A stretch of 64,000 bases of DNA, taken from positions 44,152,190 to 44,216,189 of the forward strand of contig CM045761.1 in NCBI GenBank assembly GCA_025200525.1, read 5' to 3'. The notes beneath the pieces were generated by a model, which ran no database searches, was not told where the DNA came from, and saw nothing but the letters and a program-made list of their open reading frames with translations. How positions within the stretch are numbered: position 1 is the first letter of the stretch; each line of letters opens with the position of its first letter. The translations under genes were made by a program, and so were the position numbers. The stretch comes from Camellia lanceoleosa. Taxonomy: Eukaryota; Streptophyta; Magnoliopsida; Ericales; Theaceae. Of the stretch, positions 26,428-39,565 are shown in pieces.

Positions 26428-28030
26428 TCATTGATAGTAACGCTTCAGATGTTCAGCATTCCAGGAATGGGGAAGGTCTCGGCCATCCATATCTTGAAGT
26501 CGGTAAGTGCCTGGCCGTGGTCAGGCCTTCACCACATAGGGCCCCTCCCATTTGGCTGCCAATTTGCCCTCAGTTGGATTCTTTGTTGCAAGAGTTGCTT
26601 CTCTCAAGACAAGGTCGCCAGTAGAAAACTCCCGTGGTCGGACTCTACGGTTGTAGTGTGTTCTCATTTTCTGCTGGTACGAAGCCAATCTGACAGCAGC
26701 AGTCTCTCTGAGCTCCTCGATAAGATCCAGGTCTGCTCGACGGAGTTCTTCGACTGAGGCGAGATCTGGATGTAAGACCACAGGGTGGGCAGACCGACTC
26801 TACAGAATGACCGCCTCGCCATATGTTAGCGAAAGGGTTTCCCTGGAGTCCCGCAAGGGTTCGGTAGGCCCAGAGTACATGTGGTAGTTCCTCGGCCCAG
26901 AGGCCTTTAGCAGCTTCGAGCTTAGTTTTGATGATCTTCAGGAGAGAGCGGTTGGTGACCTCAACTTGGCCATTTGCTTGGGGGTGACCGGGAAGAGAAG
27001 CATGGTTGAATTTGGAGATCTCGCACAAAATTTCCGGTATTTAGCATTGTCGAACTGTTTGCCGTTGTCGGAGACGATGGCCTGAAGGATGCCAAATCTG
27101 CAGACAATCGATTGCCAGATAAACTTGGTGGTGTTCCGTTCGGTGATCGAGGCGAGAGGGTCTGCCTCGACCCACTTGGTGAAGTAATCAATGGCAACAA
27201 TTGCGAACTTGGTCCGCCTCGACCCGTGGGAAGTGGACCAACAGTCGATACCCCATTTGGCGAATCGCAGGGTAAGGCAGAGGGTGATCACCAAGGAGGA
27301 GCATGGGAGATGTTGGCGGTTACGACACTTGTCGATTTCAAAGATGAAATCAGAGGCATCTTTGTTGAGTGTCGGCCTGAAGTAGCCTCAGACGAGTACT
27401 TTGTGCGAGAGATCTGCCACCTGAATGATTGCCACATATTCCTTCATGGATCTCTTGCATTACATAGGTTGCTTGGGCGGGGCTGAGACATCGCAGGTAC
27501 GGCCGTGAGAAACCGCGCTTGTAAAGGACGCCGTCGACCAGAATGTAGTTAGCCGACCGAGCTCTGACCTTGGCAGCCTGCTGTTGGTCATCTGGGAGTT
27601 CTCCAGTGGTCAAGAAGAGGAAGATGTCGGATGCCCAAGGAATGGGTTCCGTCTGAAGGAATTGCACTTCTTGCAGGTCGGGTGAGATGGCCGGCTGGGT
27701 CAGGTATTCGAGGCGGACTCCATGGCTGAGGTCGGATTGGTCGGCGGAGGCGAGCTGAGCCATCTCATCTGCTTTGGAGTTTTCCGCCCTAGGTATGTGT
27801 CTGATCTGGAAGGTGTTGAAGAGACGAACAAGGGTGAGAGCCATGTCTCTGTAAGTCCGCATTGTGGTATCCTTGGCATCGAATTCACCCGTGATCTGGC
27901 CGACGATAAGTTGGGAGTCACTGAACACGTGGATGTGGCTAACACCAATGTCTTTGGCTAGACGAAGTCCTGCTATCAATGCGCCAGATTCGCCTCATTG
28001 TTATCGTCACAACAAGAGGCGGAGGGCACA
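26428..28030 (-). pseudogene. Archaeal-type RNase H end and integrase
   Basis: Block 27979-27350 has the end of the archaeal-type RNase H (DSQLIVGQITGEFDAKD, PRAENSKADEMAQLAS) and the start of integrase (IHEGICGNHSGG). The core follows in other frames at 27294-26938 (AIDYFTKWVEADPL, VSDNGKQFDN) and 27028-26645 (PQANGQVEVTNRS), so the three acidic positions are all visible but spread over three frames. The C-terminus (WEGPYVVKA) is at 26781-26521 and pol ends with the stop at 26430-26428. Confidence 0.8.
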
Positions 28031-28274
28031 TTTGAAATAACCTCCTTCGGGATGTGAGGATGAGGCCAAACCGCCTTCCTCGCGAGACGAGCCGTCAACA
28101 TTGAGTGTCCAACAATGAGGATCTTCGGCTCTAGTGGAGTCGGTGGGGGTCTTGAGGGTTAGTGGTTGGTGGATTGGTAAATTCCAAGATGAAGTCGACT
28201 CTGGCTTGCCCCTTGATTCTTTGTCCGGGGCGATAAGAGATGTCGAATCGCTTAGTTCTCTCGACCACTTTGCA

Positions 28275-29825
28275 TTAGTCTTCGAGAGCTCGGGTTCTTT
28301 GCATGACCTTCTTCAGGGGCTGGTCAGTGAGAACCACTATGGAATGGGCTTGGAAGTAGGGACGGAGTCGTCTGGAGGCAGTGACCAAGGCCAGAGACAG
28401 CTTTTCTAATAGGGGGTAGTTCTGCTCCGCTCCCCTGAGAGCCCGGCTGATGTAGTAGACCGGCCGTTGGACCGAGCCGTCCTCTCTGATGAGTGCTGCA
28501 CTGATTGCGGTGCTCGATACTGCTAGGTAGAGGAAGAGGGGCTCACCGGTAATTGCTTGTGAGAGAAGAATAGGATTGGCCATGCACTGCTTTAACTGTT
28601 GGAAGGCTTGTTCTGATTCAGTTGTCCATTCAAAAGTCTGCCGCAGTACTTTGAAAAATGGTAGGCACTTATCCGTTGCTCGAGAGATAAAACGGTTGAG
28701 GGCTGCCACTCTGCCGGTGAGCCTTTGGACCTCTTTAACGGTTTTGGGTGACTGCATCTCGATCAAGGCCTTGATCTTCTCAGGGTTGGCCTCGATGCCG
28801 CGCTGACTTACCATAAAGCCCAGGAACTTGCCAGATCCTACGCCAAAGGCGCACTTCTCTGGGTTGAGCTTCATCTGATATTTGCGAAGGGTGGCAAAAG
28901 TCTCTCGTAGGTCGGTGAGGTGGTCGGTGGAGAGTTTGCTCTTGACTAGCATATCATCCACATACACTTCCATGTTCCGTCCAATCTGATGGTGGAAGAC
29001 TGTATTCACCAGACGTTGGTAGGTGGCCCCAGCATTCTTTAGGTCGAACGGCATGACACGGTAGTGGTAAGTGCCCCGGTCGGTGATGAAAGATGTGTGT
29101 TCCTGGTCGGATGAGTGCATCACGATTTGGTTGTACCCTGAGAAAGCATCCATGAAGCTGAGCATTTGATGACCGGCCGTGGCGTCGACCAGCAGATCAA
29201 TGCGGGGGAGAGGATAGCTATCTTTGGGACAAGCTCGGTTCAAGTCGGAGTAGTCGACGCAGAGACGCCACTTGCCATTGTTTTTACGAACAAGGACCAC
29301 ATTGGACAGCCACTTAGGATAATCCACATTTCGGATAAACTGGGCCTCGAGAAGTTTGTCAACCTCTGCAGCTATGAGATTGTTGCGCTCTGGATGGAAA
29401 ATGCGCTGCCTTTGTCGGTAAGGTCGAAAATGAGGCTCGATACTGAGGCGGTGGGTGATGAAAGAGGGGTCGATGCCTGGCATGTCTGCATGAGTCCAGG
29501 CGAAGACGTCTCTGTGTTCGGTCAGGAGAGCGGTCAGGTCGGCCTTTGCTTGGAAAGGCAGTTGGCTGCCGACTTTAGCAGTTTTGAGTGGGTTGGTGGG
29601 ATCGATGTTAACTTCGACGAGTTCCTCCACGGGTTCGCCTCTAATCAGTTCATCCTCATCTCGGACGTCAAGTCCTTCAATGATCATCGCCTCGCGGTTT
29701 GACCTCTTTAAGTGAGGCCACATAACATTCTCTAGCGACGGTCTGTTTCTCCTCTCACCATTCACCCCAAATCGGTAGGGAACTTGAGGGCAAGGTGGTA
29801 GGTGGATGTGATGGCTTGAAGGCAT
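28275..29825 (-). pseudogene. Reverse transcriptase and RNase H
   Basis: A 516-codon open stretch. After a protease-RT linker come RT motifs: KWRLCVDYSDLNRACPKD, FMDAFSGYNQI, and the catalytic YVDDMLVKS (near 28964-28953). The RNase H follows with LFLYLAVSSTAISAALI and PVYYISRAL. The usual MPFGLKNAGATYQ motif reads MPFDLKNAGATYQ here, a Gly to Asp change in a conserved RT motif. The frame breaks at 28275 before the archaeal-type RNase H. Confidence 0.85.
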
Positions 29826-30486
29826 TGAGGCGGTCGAGCGAGGATGATGTTGTAAGCAGAGGGGCAGTCAACAACAAGGAAAGTAAGCAACTTCGTGATC
29901 TGCCGTGGGTACTCTCCAATGGTGATGTGGAGATCAATGGAGCCGACCGAGGTCACCCGGTCGCCGGTGAAACCAACCAGAGGAGTTTGGAGTGGGGACA
30001 GGCTCTCTTCCCCGATCTTCAATTGGCGGAAGCAGTTGAGGAATATGATGTCCGACGAGCTGCCATTGTCAATGAGGACCCGTCTGACCTTATAATTGGA
30101 GAGGACAGTGGAGATTACAAGGGGATCATCGTGTGGATAACGGATGCCTGCACAGTCGGCGTCCGTGAAGGTAATAGGCTCTGTCCACTGCTTGGGTTGC
30201 TTGGGGGGTCGATCGACCGTGGCGACTGTCTTGTCTGAGCCCTGTCGTATCTTTCGAAGCTCTGCCCTCTGAGCTAAGCGAGATGGTCCACCACAAGCAA
30301 GACCACCTGAAATAACTCTGATTTCACCAACTGGCGGAGGCGGATCACCTTGAGGCCGAGGTTGTTGGTGGGGTCGATCATGCCCCTGGTCTGCTGGGGC
30401 TGGTCACCGTGGAGGGGTATGCCTGTGATTGTCTCTGTGGGGTTCGGTCCTTTGCCTCTGCTGAGGGCGGGTATCTATGAATCGGC
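29826..30486 (-). pseudogene. gag end and aspartic protease region
   Basis: In fragments of several frames. The protease active site LIDNGSSSDII is encoded near 30080-30048, and the LTFLVVDCPSAYNIIL segment near 29890. The gag C-terminus with CRFHQDHGHNTDDC-type zinc-knuckle residues lies near 30575-30535 in a frame shifted from the main gag ORF. Confidence 0.65.
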
Positions 30487-31845
30487 TCAGGCGCCCCTGG
30501 AGAATGAGGGTCTCCACTTGGTCTTTGAGGCTGATGCAGTCGTCGGTGTTATGGCCATGATCCTGGTGGAAACGGCAATATTTGGACTGGTTTTTACGGT
30601 TGGAAGGGTTCCGTGGAGGAAGAGGCCACTTGAGGGGGTAGTCCCGTTGGATCTAGTTAAGGACTTGTTCCATGGGGGTATTGAGGGGGGGTATATTGCT
30701 CGAACCGACCGGGGGGTCTGGTTGGGGCCGACCGGTCCAAGCCGGGATGTTTGGTTATGATGCCGGGTGTTACTGGGTTCTTGGTCTTTCCTCTTTTCTC
30801 TGGGGGCCAGATATTTAGTTGTGGAGTCTTGCCGAGCGGCTAGAGAGTCCTCGGCGTTCATGTACTTTTGGGCTTTGGAGAGCAAGGCTGCCATGGATGT
30901 CGGGGGGTTCTTGGAGAGGGAGCAGAGGAAATCGATGATCAGAGACCAAATGAAGGCTGTGAGGATGACTTTATCGTCATTTTCAGCAACTTGTAAGGCT
31001 TCGGTGTTGAAGCGAGTGACAAAGCTGCGCAGTGACTCCCCCTCGGTCTGACGGATGTTGAGGAGTTGGGTCGCCGGACGTCGCTGGCGTTGGGCCCCGA
31101 TGAAGTGGCTCAGGAAGGAGTCACTGAGGTGTTGAAATGTGGAGACCGAATCTGGTGGCAACTGGCTGAACCATAGCCGAGCCGACCCCTTCAGTGTCAC
31201 GGGAAAGGCTCGGCACATGATTTCATCGGGGAAAGCATGGAGGATCATGAGGGTACGGTAGGTTTCCAGGTGGTCGACGGGGTCGGTTGTTCCGTCAAAG
31301 GAGTCGATGGTAGGCATTTTGAACTTGGGGGGTAGGGGTTTGTCTCGGATGGAGGCGACAAAAGGGGAGTTTGCTGTAGTAGAGGGCTTATGTTGGATGT
31401 TCTGCATGACCCCTTGGAGTTGGAGTTTCATGGCTCGGAGTTCAGCGTCCCAAAGGGGAATGTTGTCACCACCAGAGGGAGATAGGTGTTGGACGCTGCT
31501 AGCTTCTCCCTCGGGAGCTGGGGCTATGACGGATGGACGTGGGGGTGGAGGAGGAGGATGTATATGTGGGTGAGGGGGTTGCAAGTCCCCCGAGTTGGGA
31601 GGATTGGGTTGTGGGACAGTATGGCCTGGAACTTGTTCCGGATGGGGTGGAATATCTGGAGGTGGTGGAGGAATAGGGAGGTTCCGTTGGAGCAGAGCGT
31701 TGATTAAGGCCTGGTTTTGTTCGGCCATACGGTTGATGCTATTGGTGAGCTCGATGAAGTACTGTGGTGGGTTGTTTGGATTGGGAGGGTCGGTCTGGTG
31801 ATCGGCAGCATTATGGTGGGAAGCCATGGATCTGGTCGTTACCAT
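30487..31845 (-). pseudogene. gag capsid protein
   Basis: Gag packages the RNA in virus-like particles. From the ATG at 31845 (MVTTRSMASHH) the frame is open to 30487. There is a Pro-rich N-terminal third (PQPNPPNSG, PPPPPPRP), then the retrotransposon gag core with AFPVTLKGSARLWFSQLPPD and FVTRFNTEALQVAENDDKVI. The open frame extends upstream into the LTR, but the ATG at 31845 is the one shared with the other element. After about 30750 the frame departs from the other copy, so the last third is out of frame. Confidence 0.8.
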
Positions 31846-31930
31846 GCACGTGACGGATGAGGTGAAAAAGGTTGCTGGAAAAGGGTCTCCGGCGGCAATG
31901 AACACAACTGGCGCACGGATAAAACCGCTT

Positions 31931-31946
31931 CCCACAGACGGCGCCA
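31931..31946 (-). other. Primer binding site
   Basis: TGGCGCCGTCTGTGGG on minus, two bases inside the 5' LTR. It starts with TGG, complementary to a tRNA CCA end, and is identical in both complete elements. I cannot name the tRNA with confidence. Confidence 0.8.
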
Positions 31947-31948
31947 AC

Positions 31949-32504
31949 TGATGATACAGTGAGTCCTGGTTTATGGATTTGGACCGATCCAAGCTCCTCA
32001 AACCCACTGGATAACCTGCAAGCAAGTCCAATCGGGGAACGGGGTAGTCCCCCGGCGAACCCTCCGGTGTGTGAATTTGAGAAGGTGATGGGCAGAAAAA
32101 TGTAGAGAGAGAGATAGGAGATAGGAGATGAAAAACTTAACCTTCTTCTTGTCCTCAAGCTTTGCTTATAGCCTTTGGTAATCATTTCGCTGTCTCAGTC
32201 GTTCTGGCCTCCCCGCCGAAAGCTTGCGCCGTGGTTCGTCTTGTTCAGGGTGACGGGGTGCCATTCCGGCTGAGGGGTGTTGTCGCAATAAATGCGGTGA
32301 TGGATTGCATTAATGGTGATGTGCTGTGGCAATAACTTTGCAGATCTTTGTCTGCTGACATGGGCTATTCTGCACCCGCCATGTGTCCGAGCATCATTCG
32401 CCTTTCCTGCTCAGTTGGCCTCCAGCTGTGCCGGGTTTTACTGACCGGGTTGTGAAATGAGGCCCAAATGGTGGGCTGTGGTCCTTGTGGGCCTATCCCT
32501 GTCA
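31949..32504 (-). repeat. 5' LTR of the minus-strand Tat element
   Basis: 556 bp, TG...CA ends on the minus strand, flanked on the outside by AAATT. It resembles the LTRs at 52253 and 62578 more closely than its own partner at 21078 does. Confidence 0.92.
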
Positions 32505-32509
32505 AAATT

Positions 32510-33360
32510 AATTAATTAAAAAATTAATAAATAACTTAAATTATGTGAATAATATCAGGCGAGAGATCACCTTAGTTAATTGTTTCCACAAGTCAAGACA
32601 ACCATTTTATGAGGCACAACTAGGCGGGCAACATTAGAAAATAAAAAATAAAGAACATCTTTGTAGTGAGACTCACTTAAATAACATCTATAATAATTTT
32701 CTCTAATGTAATTTTAAAAAAAAATACACGATACTTTATTCTTTCTAAATACATAAAAACAAAGTGAACGTTAAAAAAAAAAAATTAAAAATTTTTTTTA
32801 AAAAAAAAGTTTGAAAAAATCACCAATGACAAAAGAACAAGTTTCATTGGAATCTAGTATTACATCTGTGGAATTTTGTTTAATTTTTTGAGTTTTTGGA
32901 GTGTAACTTCTTATCCTTAATCATGTCATAAGATTAGTCTCTATTACTTAGTAAAAATCCAATTAAATTTTTTATTCATATAAAGTCTTTCTACAAATAT
33001 AAGTACTAAATATCAATATTCATCAATTAATCTAACAATCTTCTTTTCAATCTAACCAATGAGCCTTCTTTTAAATTAAATATATATTTTTTATTTTGAA
33101 AATTTAACCTTTTATTTTAACTCATTAATAGCTTCACCCTCTCTATTAAAAGTATTTATTGAAATTATACTTTTTTATAGTATGATAGAACTAAAAATTT
33201 ATTCCTAAATCTTTAATTGCAAAATAAAATTACTAATAAAACTCGCAAGCATTCTTTAAAGGGGCATTTATTCATAAATAACTCTTCACCAACTAATTTC
33301 ACTTAGTTTAAATTATTTTTTTATATTCCAATAAGTCTTATGAATGACACAGTTACCAAA
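32510..33360. other. AT-rich part of duplication copy 1
   Basis: No gene. It aligns with copy 2 from about 37475 to 38319. Confidence 0.6.
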
Positions 33361-33365
33361 CTACC

Positions 33366-34599
33366 TGTTACCCAAAAGACAACCTAAGAGGGGGGTGAAT
33401 TAGGCTTTTACAAATAAAAATAATAATACCCTAATAAAAATTATAACTAGCACAATAAATAAATATACTTGATGAAATAAAAATAATTAAAACAAGTATT
33501 CTAACAACTATGTTAATTAATGATTTTAGCACAATAAAAATATAAAATATAGTTATGGCAATTTAAATAAAATAAAGAGATAAGGGAGAGAGAGGCAAGC
33601 AAATTTATAGTGGTTCGGCTTCAACTCGGCCTACGTCCACTCCTCAAGTTTCACTTGAGATTTTCCATTATTCTCTAGCTTCATAGGGTGCTAGCAACCT
33701 TTTCATAGATTGAGCAATCCTCCACGAATTTTACACAAACTTTCTAAGTCAAGAATACTGAGTGTACTACACTCTTACTGGGTTGAAAAGAATATGTTTT
33801 TACTTTTACAGAAAGCTACAAGAATTATCTCTCAAAAATAGATATAAAAATGAAGCTCTGATTTTTATGTAAACCTCACACAGGAAAGATGAACTCAAAG
33901 CTATACGTCTCAGTGTATAATTTCTAAAAAATGATGTAAACAAAAATTAAAGAGCACTTCTCAGAGAATTTTTCAGAGAATAGATGTGAGTGATTATAGA
34001 TTAAAGAGTATTTTCTAGTTTTTTTTTTTTTTTGTAACTTGTTTACATTAGAAGCTTTGGTATATATAATGAAACTTATAGCCATTTATAGTCGTTGTAT
34101 TCATTTGAATTTATAACTGTTTATAGCCATTGTATTCATTTGAATATCTTCCACTCCATCATTACTAATTTGAATATGTTCCACTTGAACCTTTTGGTCT
34201 GCTATTGTGTTGGGTTGTTTGAACCTTTTGGTCTGCTGCTGTGCTGGACTGTTTGAACCTTTGTTTTGGACTGTTTGAACCTCTAGTTTGGGCATTATTT
34301 TTGGGTTGAAATGAACTCCTCATTTAAACAAATATTAAATACATTCAAACAATATTTAGGATAAAAGTTTAGGTGAGAAATAATAGGACAAAATAAATTT
34401 TGATTCTATTTTTCTCTTTCAAATAAATTAAAATATAATTAAATAAATCATCAAAATAAATTTTAGATTCTATTTTTCTTTTTCAAATAAATTAAAATAT
34501 AATTAAATAAATCATCAAAATAAATTTTGGATTCTATTTTTCTCTTTGAAGTAAATTAAAACATAATTTAATAAATCATCAAAATAAATTAGTCTAACA
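33366..34599 (-). repeat. Solo Ty1-copia LTR, copy 1
   Basis: Ends TGTTA...TAACA and a 5-bp duplication CTACC on both sides (33361-33365 and 34600-34604). There is no internal region, so this is a solo LTR left by LTR-LTR recombination. Read on minus it has features common in plant copia LTRs: a TATA-like run near 34065, a GGAGTGGACGTAGGCCGAG-type segment near 33640, and an end close to CCCCCCTCTTAGGTTGTC. Confidence 0.85.
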
Positions 34600-36033
34600 C
34601 TACCCTTAATAATAATAGGATGAAGCGCGCATTAATGTTTACATTAACAATGTAAATGTTTCATGATGTGAAAATTCACACTGTCAACGTGATCATTCAC
34701 ACTATCAAATTTATTTAATGTGAATGTACACAAAACCAAGTTGCTAAGGGTTTTAAAAATGTTTGTAAGGATAAAATTATCCATAAAATATCTTAAATAT
34801 AATAATTAGGATTTGATAAATCAAATTTCCAAAATAATAAAACTTATTAAAATATAAAAATATCTTATAAATTAATTAAAATACAAATACTTAAAAGAAT
34901 AAATTCTCCTTCTTTCGAAAAAATATAATTAATTTTTTATTTTTTATATAAATACATTAATCTCTTTTAAAATTTTAATTCATATAATAATTATATCAAT
35001 TTTTATCAAGAATTTGTTAGTGGTATAAATAAATAAAAATAATATTGTCTTATCTTTTTTACTAAGATATATTTGTCTTTATTTATTTCAGTATCTACTT
35101 ATTATTTGTACTAATTTCGATCAATTTAATTTTACTGAAAGGAAGATTAATGTAATTATGTAAGTATGAGACTGGCTGTATTTTCCTTAAAATTCAAAGA
35201 AGATGTTTACCCAAAAATATGTATTTATACTCTTTTTCATGAGAAGAGATAAAATTTGTTACCTGAGGTTATATTTAAAGAGGATAAATTATACTACCCT
35301 CCTACAGTATGACAAAAATTTTACATTGGTTCGTTAAATTTATTTTGCCCTATTTCAATCTTAAATTATTCAATTGTTTTTTTTTTTTTATCACCCACTT
35401 AGGTCTCGTTTGACAAGTGTCCCTTTTAGTTAAAAAATCAAAAAATTATTAAAAAAATTAAAAAGTCAACAATTCATACCAAAAAGTCAAAAAAAAAATT
35501 TTTTCTCTATTTTTTACACATCTTTTCTTACAAAGGTAAAAGGTTATCACAAATATATTAATTTTTTTTACATCATATTTTAATTAAAAATTAAAAAAAT
35601 ATATTCTCAAACAGGACTTAAACTCAAATACATGTTGGTATTATTAGTTTGGCATCGCCAATGCTTTAGAATTACATGAGTATGTACTATTTACTTATGC
35701 CTAAAATACTTTTTTAAAAAAATTCATAGTGTATGCTTTGACCATTCTTTGTTTTTATGTTTCAGTGGCATTACTTTGACTGACTTTCTCGTAAATCTAA
35801 TCAGAAAAATATTTGATGCTTCAAAATGAATGGGAAAACAGAAAAGGGAAATATCAAACAAATAAGAAAAAACTTTGGGTTTTCACACGGTCTTCAAGAG
35901 AAATGAATGTTGTACTTTATATTTGAGGGGGTCAACAACGGGTTGGATCGGGTAACACTATATGGTAAGAATATATGAGCCGTTTGGGTTGAGATAAAAT
36001 TCTTTTATCTCAAATTCGATTTAAAAATTAAAT

Positions 36034-37039
36034 GGGAGACTTTATTTACACTCAAAAAATATTAAGTACGTAATTATATATTAATGTAAATTTATTAATA
36101 AAGACAAGACATATTAAATATTAAAATAAAATATTATTTTTTTCTCATAATATATCCTAATCACTTATATATATTCTTTATATTCTTTTTCAAGTTTTAA
36201 TTGTTTTCTCTTATTCTTCTTTCCCACTTCAAAATTTCAAACCACTCGACCAAAATTCATAATTATCATCAATATCATTATTTCTTATCCTTGCGAATAG
36301 AAAAAGTTTGAACAAAATCAAATAATAATGAAAACAGTTTTTTAAAACAATTCATCAAAGAAGATGTAAGTATTTACATAAATATCAAAATACAATTCTT
36401 GATTTCTATATTTATTTTTATTTTACAAAATGAATATTCAACTTATTTCACATCATTGTTGTTTGAACTTTCAGATCCAAACAAATTCACTTTTTTGACA
36501 GTGTATTGTCAAACAACGTCAACACGTTTGGATCTAAAAATCCGAACCAAACAATATTGTTCAGCATTGTAAGTTCGAACATGGTGACTTTGTTCAGATT
36601 TAAAAATCCAAACAGTAATAACATTAAACATATTAGCAGGGCGATTGTTATCTGTGGTCGGCACAAAATTCAAGCTTCAAGCTCGAAGTTCTCAAGCTTT
36701 AAGCTTGATGAATACAAACACAAACGTGAACGCAAATGCAAAGTTCTCAATTTTCAAGCTTGAACGCGATGTTTACTCTCTTGTTCTCCTTTGTCATCCT
36801 CCTTTGCCGATGCTGCTTTTGCTGGTGTCGTGTTTGCTATCGTTGAACAAGAGGAAGGTTTTTGAAAGGTTTTTCAAATAATTTAGAGTTTCTAATTTGT
36901 TTATTATTTGGGTGTACCTTGAAGGATAATTTTAAAAAAAATATATATATATATATATAAGGTGTATTGAGAGTAAATTATAATCTTAAATAACTAAACA
37001 GAGTGTGCTGAGAAATTTTGAGTGTAAATAGAATCTCCC
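36034..37039. mobile_element. 1-kb non-autonomous Mutator-like element, copy 2
   Basis: Same ends and same AAATTAAAT duplication (36025-36033 and 37040-37048) as in copy 1. It carries an (AT)n tract near 36943-36959 that copy 1 lacks. The shared reading frame at 36506-36763 is shorter than its copy-1 partner, which argues against a maintained protein. Confidence 0.8.
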
Positions 37040-38324
37040 AAATTAAATAAGTACAAAATCTCATTTTAATCCGGTCATATGGGCCAAATATATTTTCTTA
37101 AGCCCTAAAAATATCGGGCTAGATTGGGCAGATTGGCTAGTCACTGGGCCCATGGTCACCCTTACTTTATATTAACTTTTAAGTTAATCAGTAATACTAT
37201 AAACTCAAAAATTTTATCCAAAATTTAATTCAAATTTATGATCTTGTGATTCAAATTTATTCTACACATAAGTCCAACATTATACAAATTCAATTTCATC
37301 CACGCACTCATATTCTAAGTGAAATCTGGATCCTTTTTTTTAGGTTTACAGAATTACTGTTAACTTGCTCAGTAAATTTGACTCATCACATGCTCAATAA
37401 CATTATCTGCAGGTATCTATTAGAGAAATTGGGATCAATCAAGATTCAGCAATGCTACAAAAACAAAATTAAATTAATTAATTAAAAAATTAATAAATAA
37501 CTCAAATTATGTCAATAATATCAGGCAAGAGATCACCTTAGTTAATTGTTTCCACAAGTCAAGACAACCATTTTATGAGGCACAACTAGGGGGGCAACAT
37601 TAGAAAATAAAAAATAAAGAACATCTTTGTAGTGAGACTCACTTAAATAACATCTATAATAATTTTATCTAATGTAATTAAAAAAAAAAATACACAATAC
37701 TTTACTCTTTCTAAATACATAAAAAGAAAGTGAACGTTAAAAAAATTTTAAAATTTTTTTAAAAAAAGAGTTTAAAAAAATCACCAATGACAAAAGAACA
37801 AGTTTCATTGGAATCTAGTATTACATCTGTGGAATTTTGTTTTATTTTTTGAGTTTTTGGAGTGTAACTTCTTATCCTTAATCATGTCATAAGACTAGTC
37901 TCTATTACTTAGTAAAAATCCAATTAAATTTTTTATTCATATAAAGTCTTTCTACAAATATAAGTACTATCAATATTCATCAATTAATCTAACAATCTGC
38001 TTTTCAATCTAACCAATGAGCCTTCTTTTAAATTAAATATATATTTTTTATTTTGAAAATTTAATCTTTTATTTTAAATCATTAATAGCTTCACCCTCTC
38101 TATTAAAAGTATTTATTTAAATTATACTTGTTTATAGTATGATAGAACTAAAAATTTATTCCTAAATCTTTAATTGCAAAATAGAATTACTAATAAAAAT
38201 CGCAAGCATTCTTTAAAGGTGCATTTATTAATAAATAACTCTTCACCTACTTATATTTTACGTAGTCTAAATTATTTTCTTATATTCTAATAAGTCTTAT
38301 GAATGAAACAGTTACCAAACTACC

Positions 38325-39565
38325 TGTTACCCAAAAGGCAACCTAAGAGGAGGGATAAATTAAGTTTTTACAAATAAAAATAATAATACTCTAATAAAAA
38401 TTATGACTAGCACAATAGATAAATATAATCGATGAAATAAAAATAATTAAAACAATCAAGTGTTCTAACAACTATGTCAATTAATAATTTTAGCACAATA
38501 AAAATATAAAATATAGCTATGGCAATTTAAATAAAATAAAGAGATAAAAGAGAGAGACAAACAAATTTATAGTGGTTCAGTTTCAACTCGGCCTACGTCC
38601 ACTCCTCAAGCTTCACTTGAGATTTTTCACTATTCTCTAGCTTCACAAGGTGCTAGCAACCTTTTCACAGATGAAGCAATCCTCCACGGATTTTACACAA
38701 ACTTTCTAAGTCAAGAATACTGAATGTACTACACTCTTACAAGGTTAAAAAGAATGTGTTTTTGCTTTCACAGAAAGTTACAAGAATTATCTCTTAAAGA
38801 TAGACATAAAAATGAAGCTCTGATTTTTTTGTAAAACTCATACAAGAAAGATGGGCTTAAAGTTATACGTCTCAGTGTATAATTTCTAAAAGATAACGTA
38901 AACAAAATTGAAGAACACTTCTCAGAGAATTTTTCAGAGAATAGATATGAGTAATTATAGATCAAAGAATATTTTTTGATTTTTTTTTTTTTTTTTGTAA
39001 CTTGTTTATATGATAGGCTTTGGTATATATAATGAAACTTATAACCGTTTATAGCCATTGTATTCATTTGAATTTATAACCGTTGTATTCATTTGAACAT
39101 CTTCCACTCCATCATTACTAATTTGAATATATTTCACTCCATCATTACTAATTTGAATATCTTCCACTTGAACCTTTTGGCCTGCTGCTGTGTTGGGCTA
39201 TTTGAACCTTTTGGTCTGCTGCTGTGCTGGGCTGTTTGAACCTTTGTTTTAGACTGTTTAAACCTCTGGTTTGGGCATTATTTTTGGGTTGAAATAAACT
39301 CCTGATTTAAGCAAATATTAAATACATTCAAATAATATTTAGGATAAAAGTTTATATAAGAAATAATATGACAAAATAAATTTTGATTCTATTTTTTTCT
39401 TTCAAATAAATTAAAACATAATTAAATAAATCATCAAAATAAATTTTGGATTCTACTAAGACACAATTAAATAAATCATCAAAATAAATTTGGATTCTAT
39501 TTGTCTCTTTCAAATAAATTAAAACATAATTAAATAAATCATCAAAATAAATTAGTCTAACACTA
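38325..39565 (-). repeat. Solo Ty1-copia LTR, copy 2
   Basis: Same ends and same CTACC duplication (38320-38324 and 39566-39570) as copy 1. The length is 1,241 bp against 1,234 bp. Confidence 0.85.

Larger units (their letters stand above)
21078..32504 (-). mobile_element. Complete Tat (Retand-like) LTR retrotransposon
   Basis: An 11,427-bp element on the minus strand, bounded by LTRs and a 5-bp duplication AAATT (21073-21077 and 32505-32509). The unfilled site is kept in copy 2 near 37470. Order on minus: 5' LTR, primer binding site, gag, protease, RT, RNase H, archaeal-type RNase H, integrase, hairpin repeats; then on the plus strand the aORF, then the purine tract and 3' LTR. It is the same family as 52253-63141. 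Several frameshifts make it non-autonomous. Confidence 0.95.
18361..34915. repeat. Tandem duplication, copy 1 (interrupted)
   Basis: Without the inserted Tat element and its duplicated site, this copy is about 5.1 kb and aligns end to end with 34914-39899. It begins at TTCGAAAAAA; the same bases occur at the junction with copy 2 at 34914. The bases before copy 1 differ from those before copy 2, and those after copy 2 differ from those after copy 1, as expected for a direct tandem duplication. Copy 1 alone has the MITE at 20802-20955 and the Tat element at 21078-32504. Confidence 0.9.

Noticed and set aside
29166..29702. 178-codon plus frame
   Set aside because: Antisense shadow of the reverse transcriptase.
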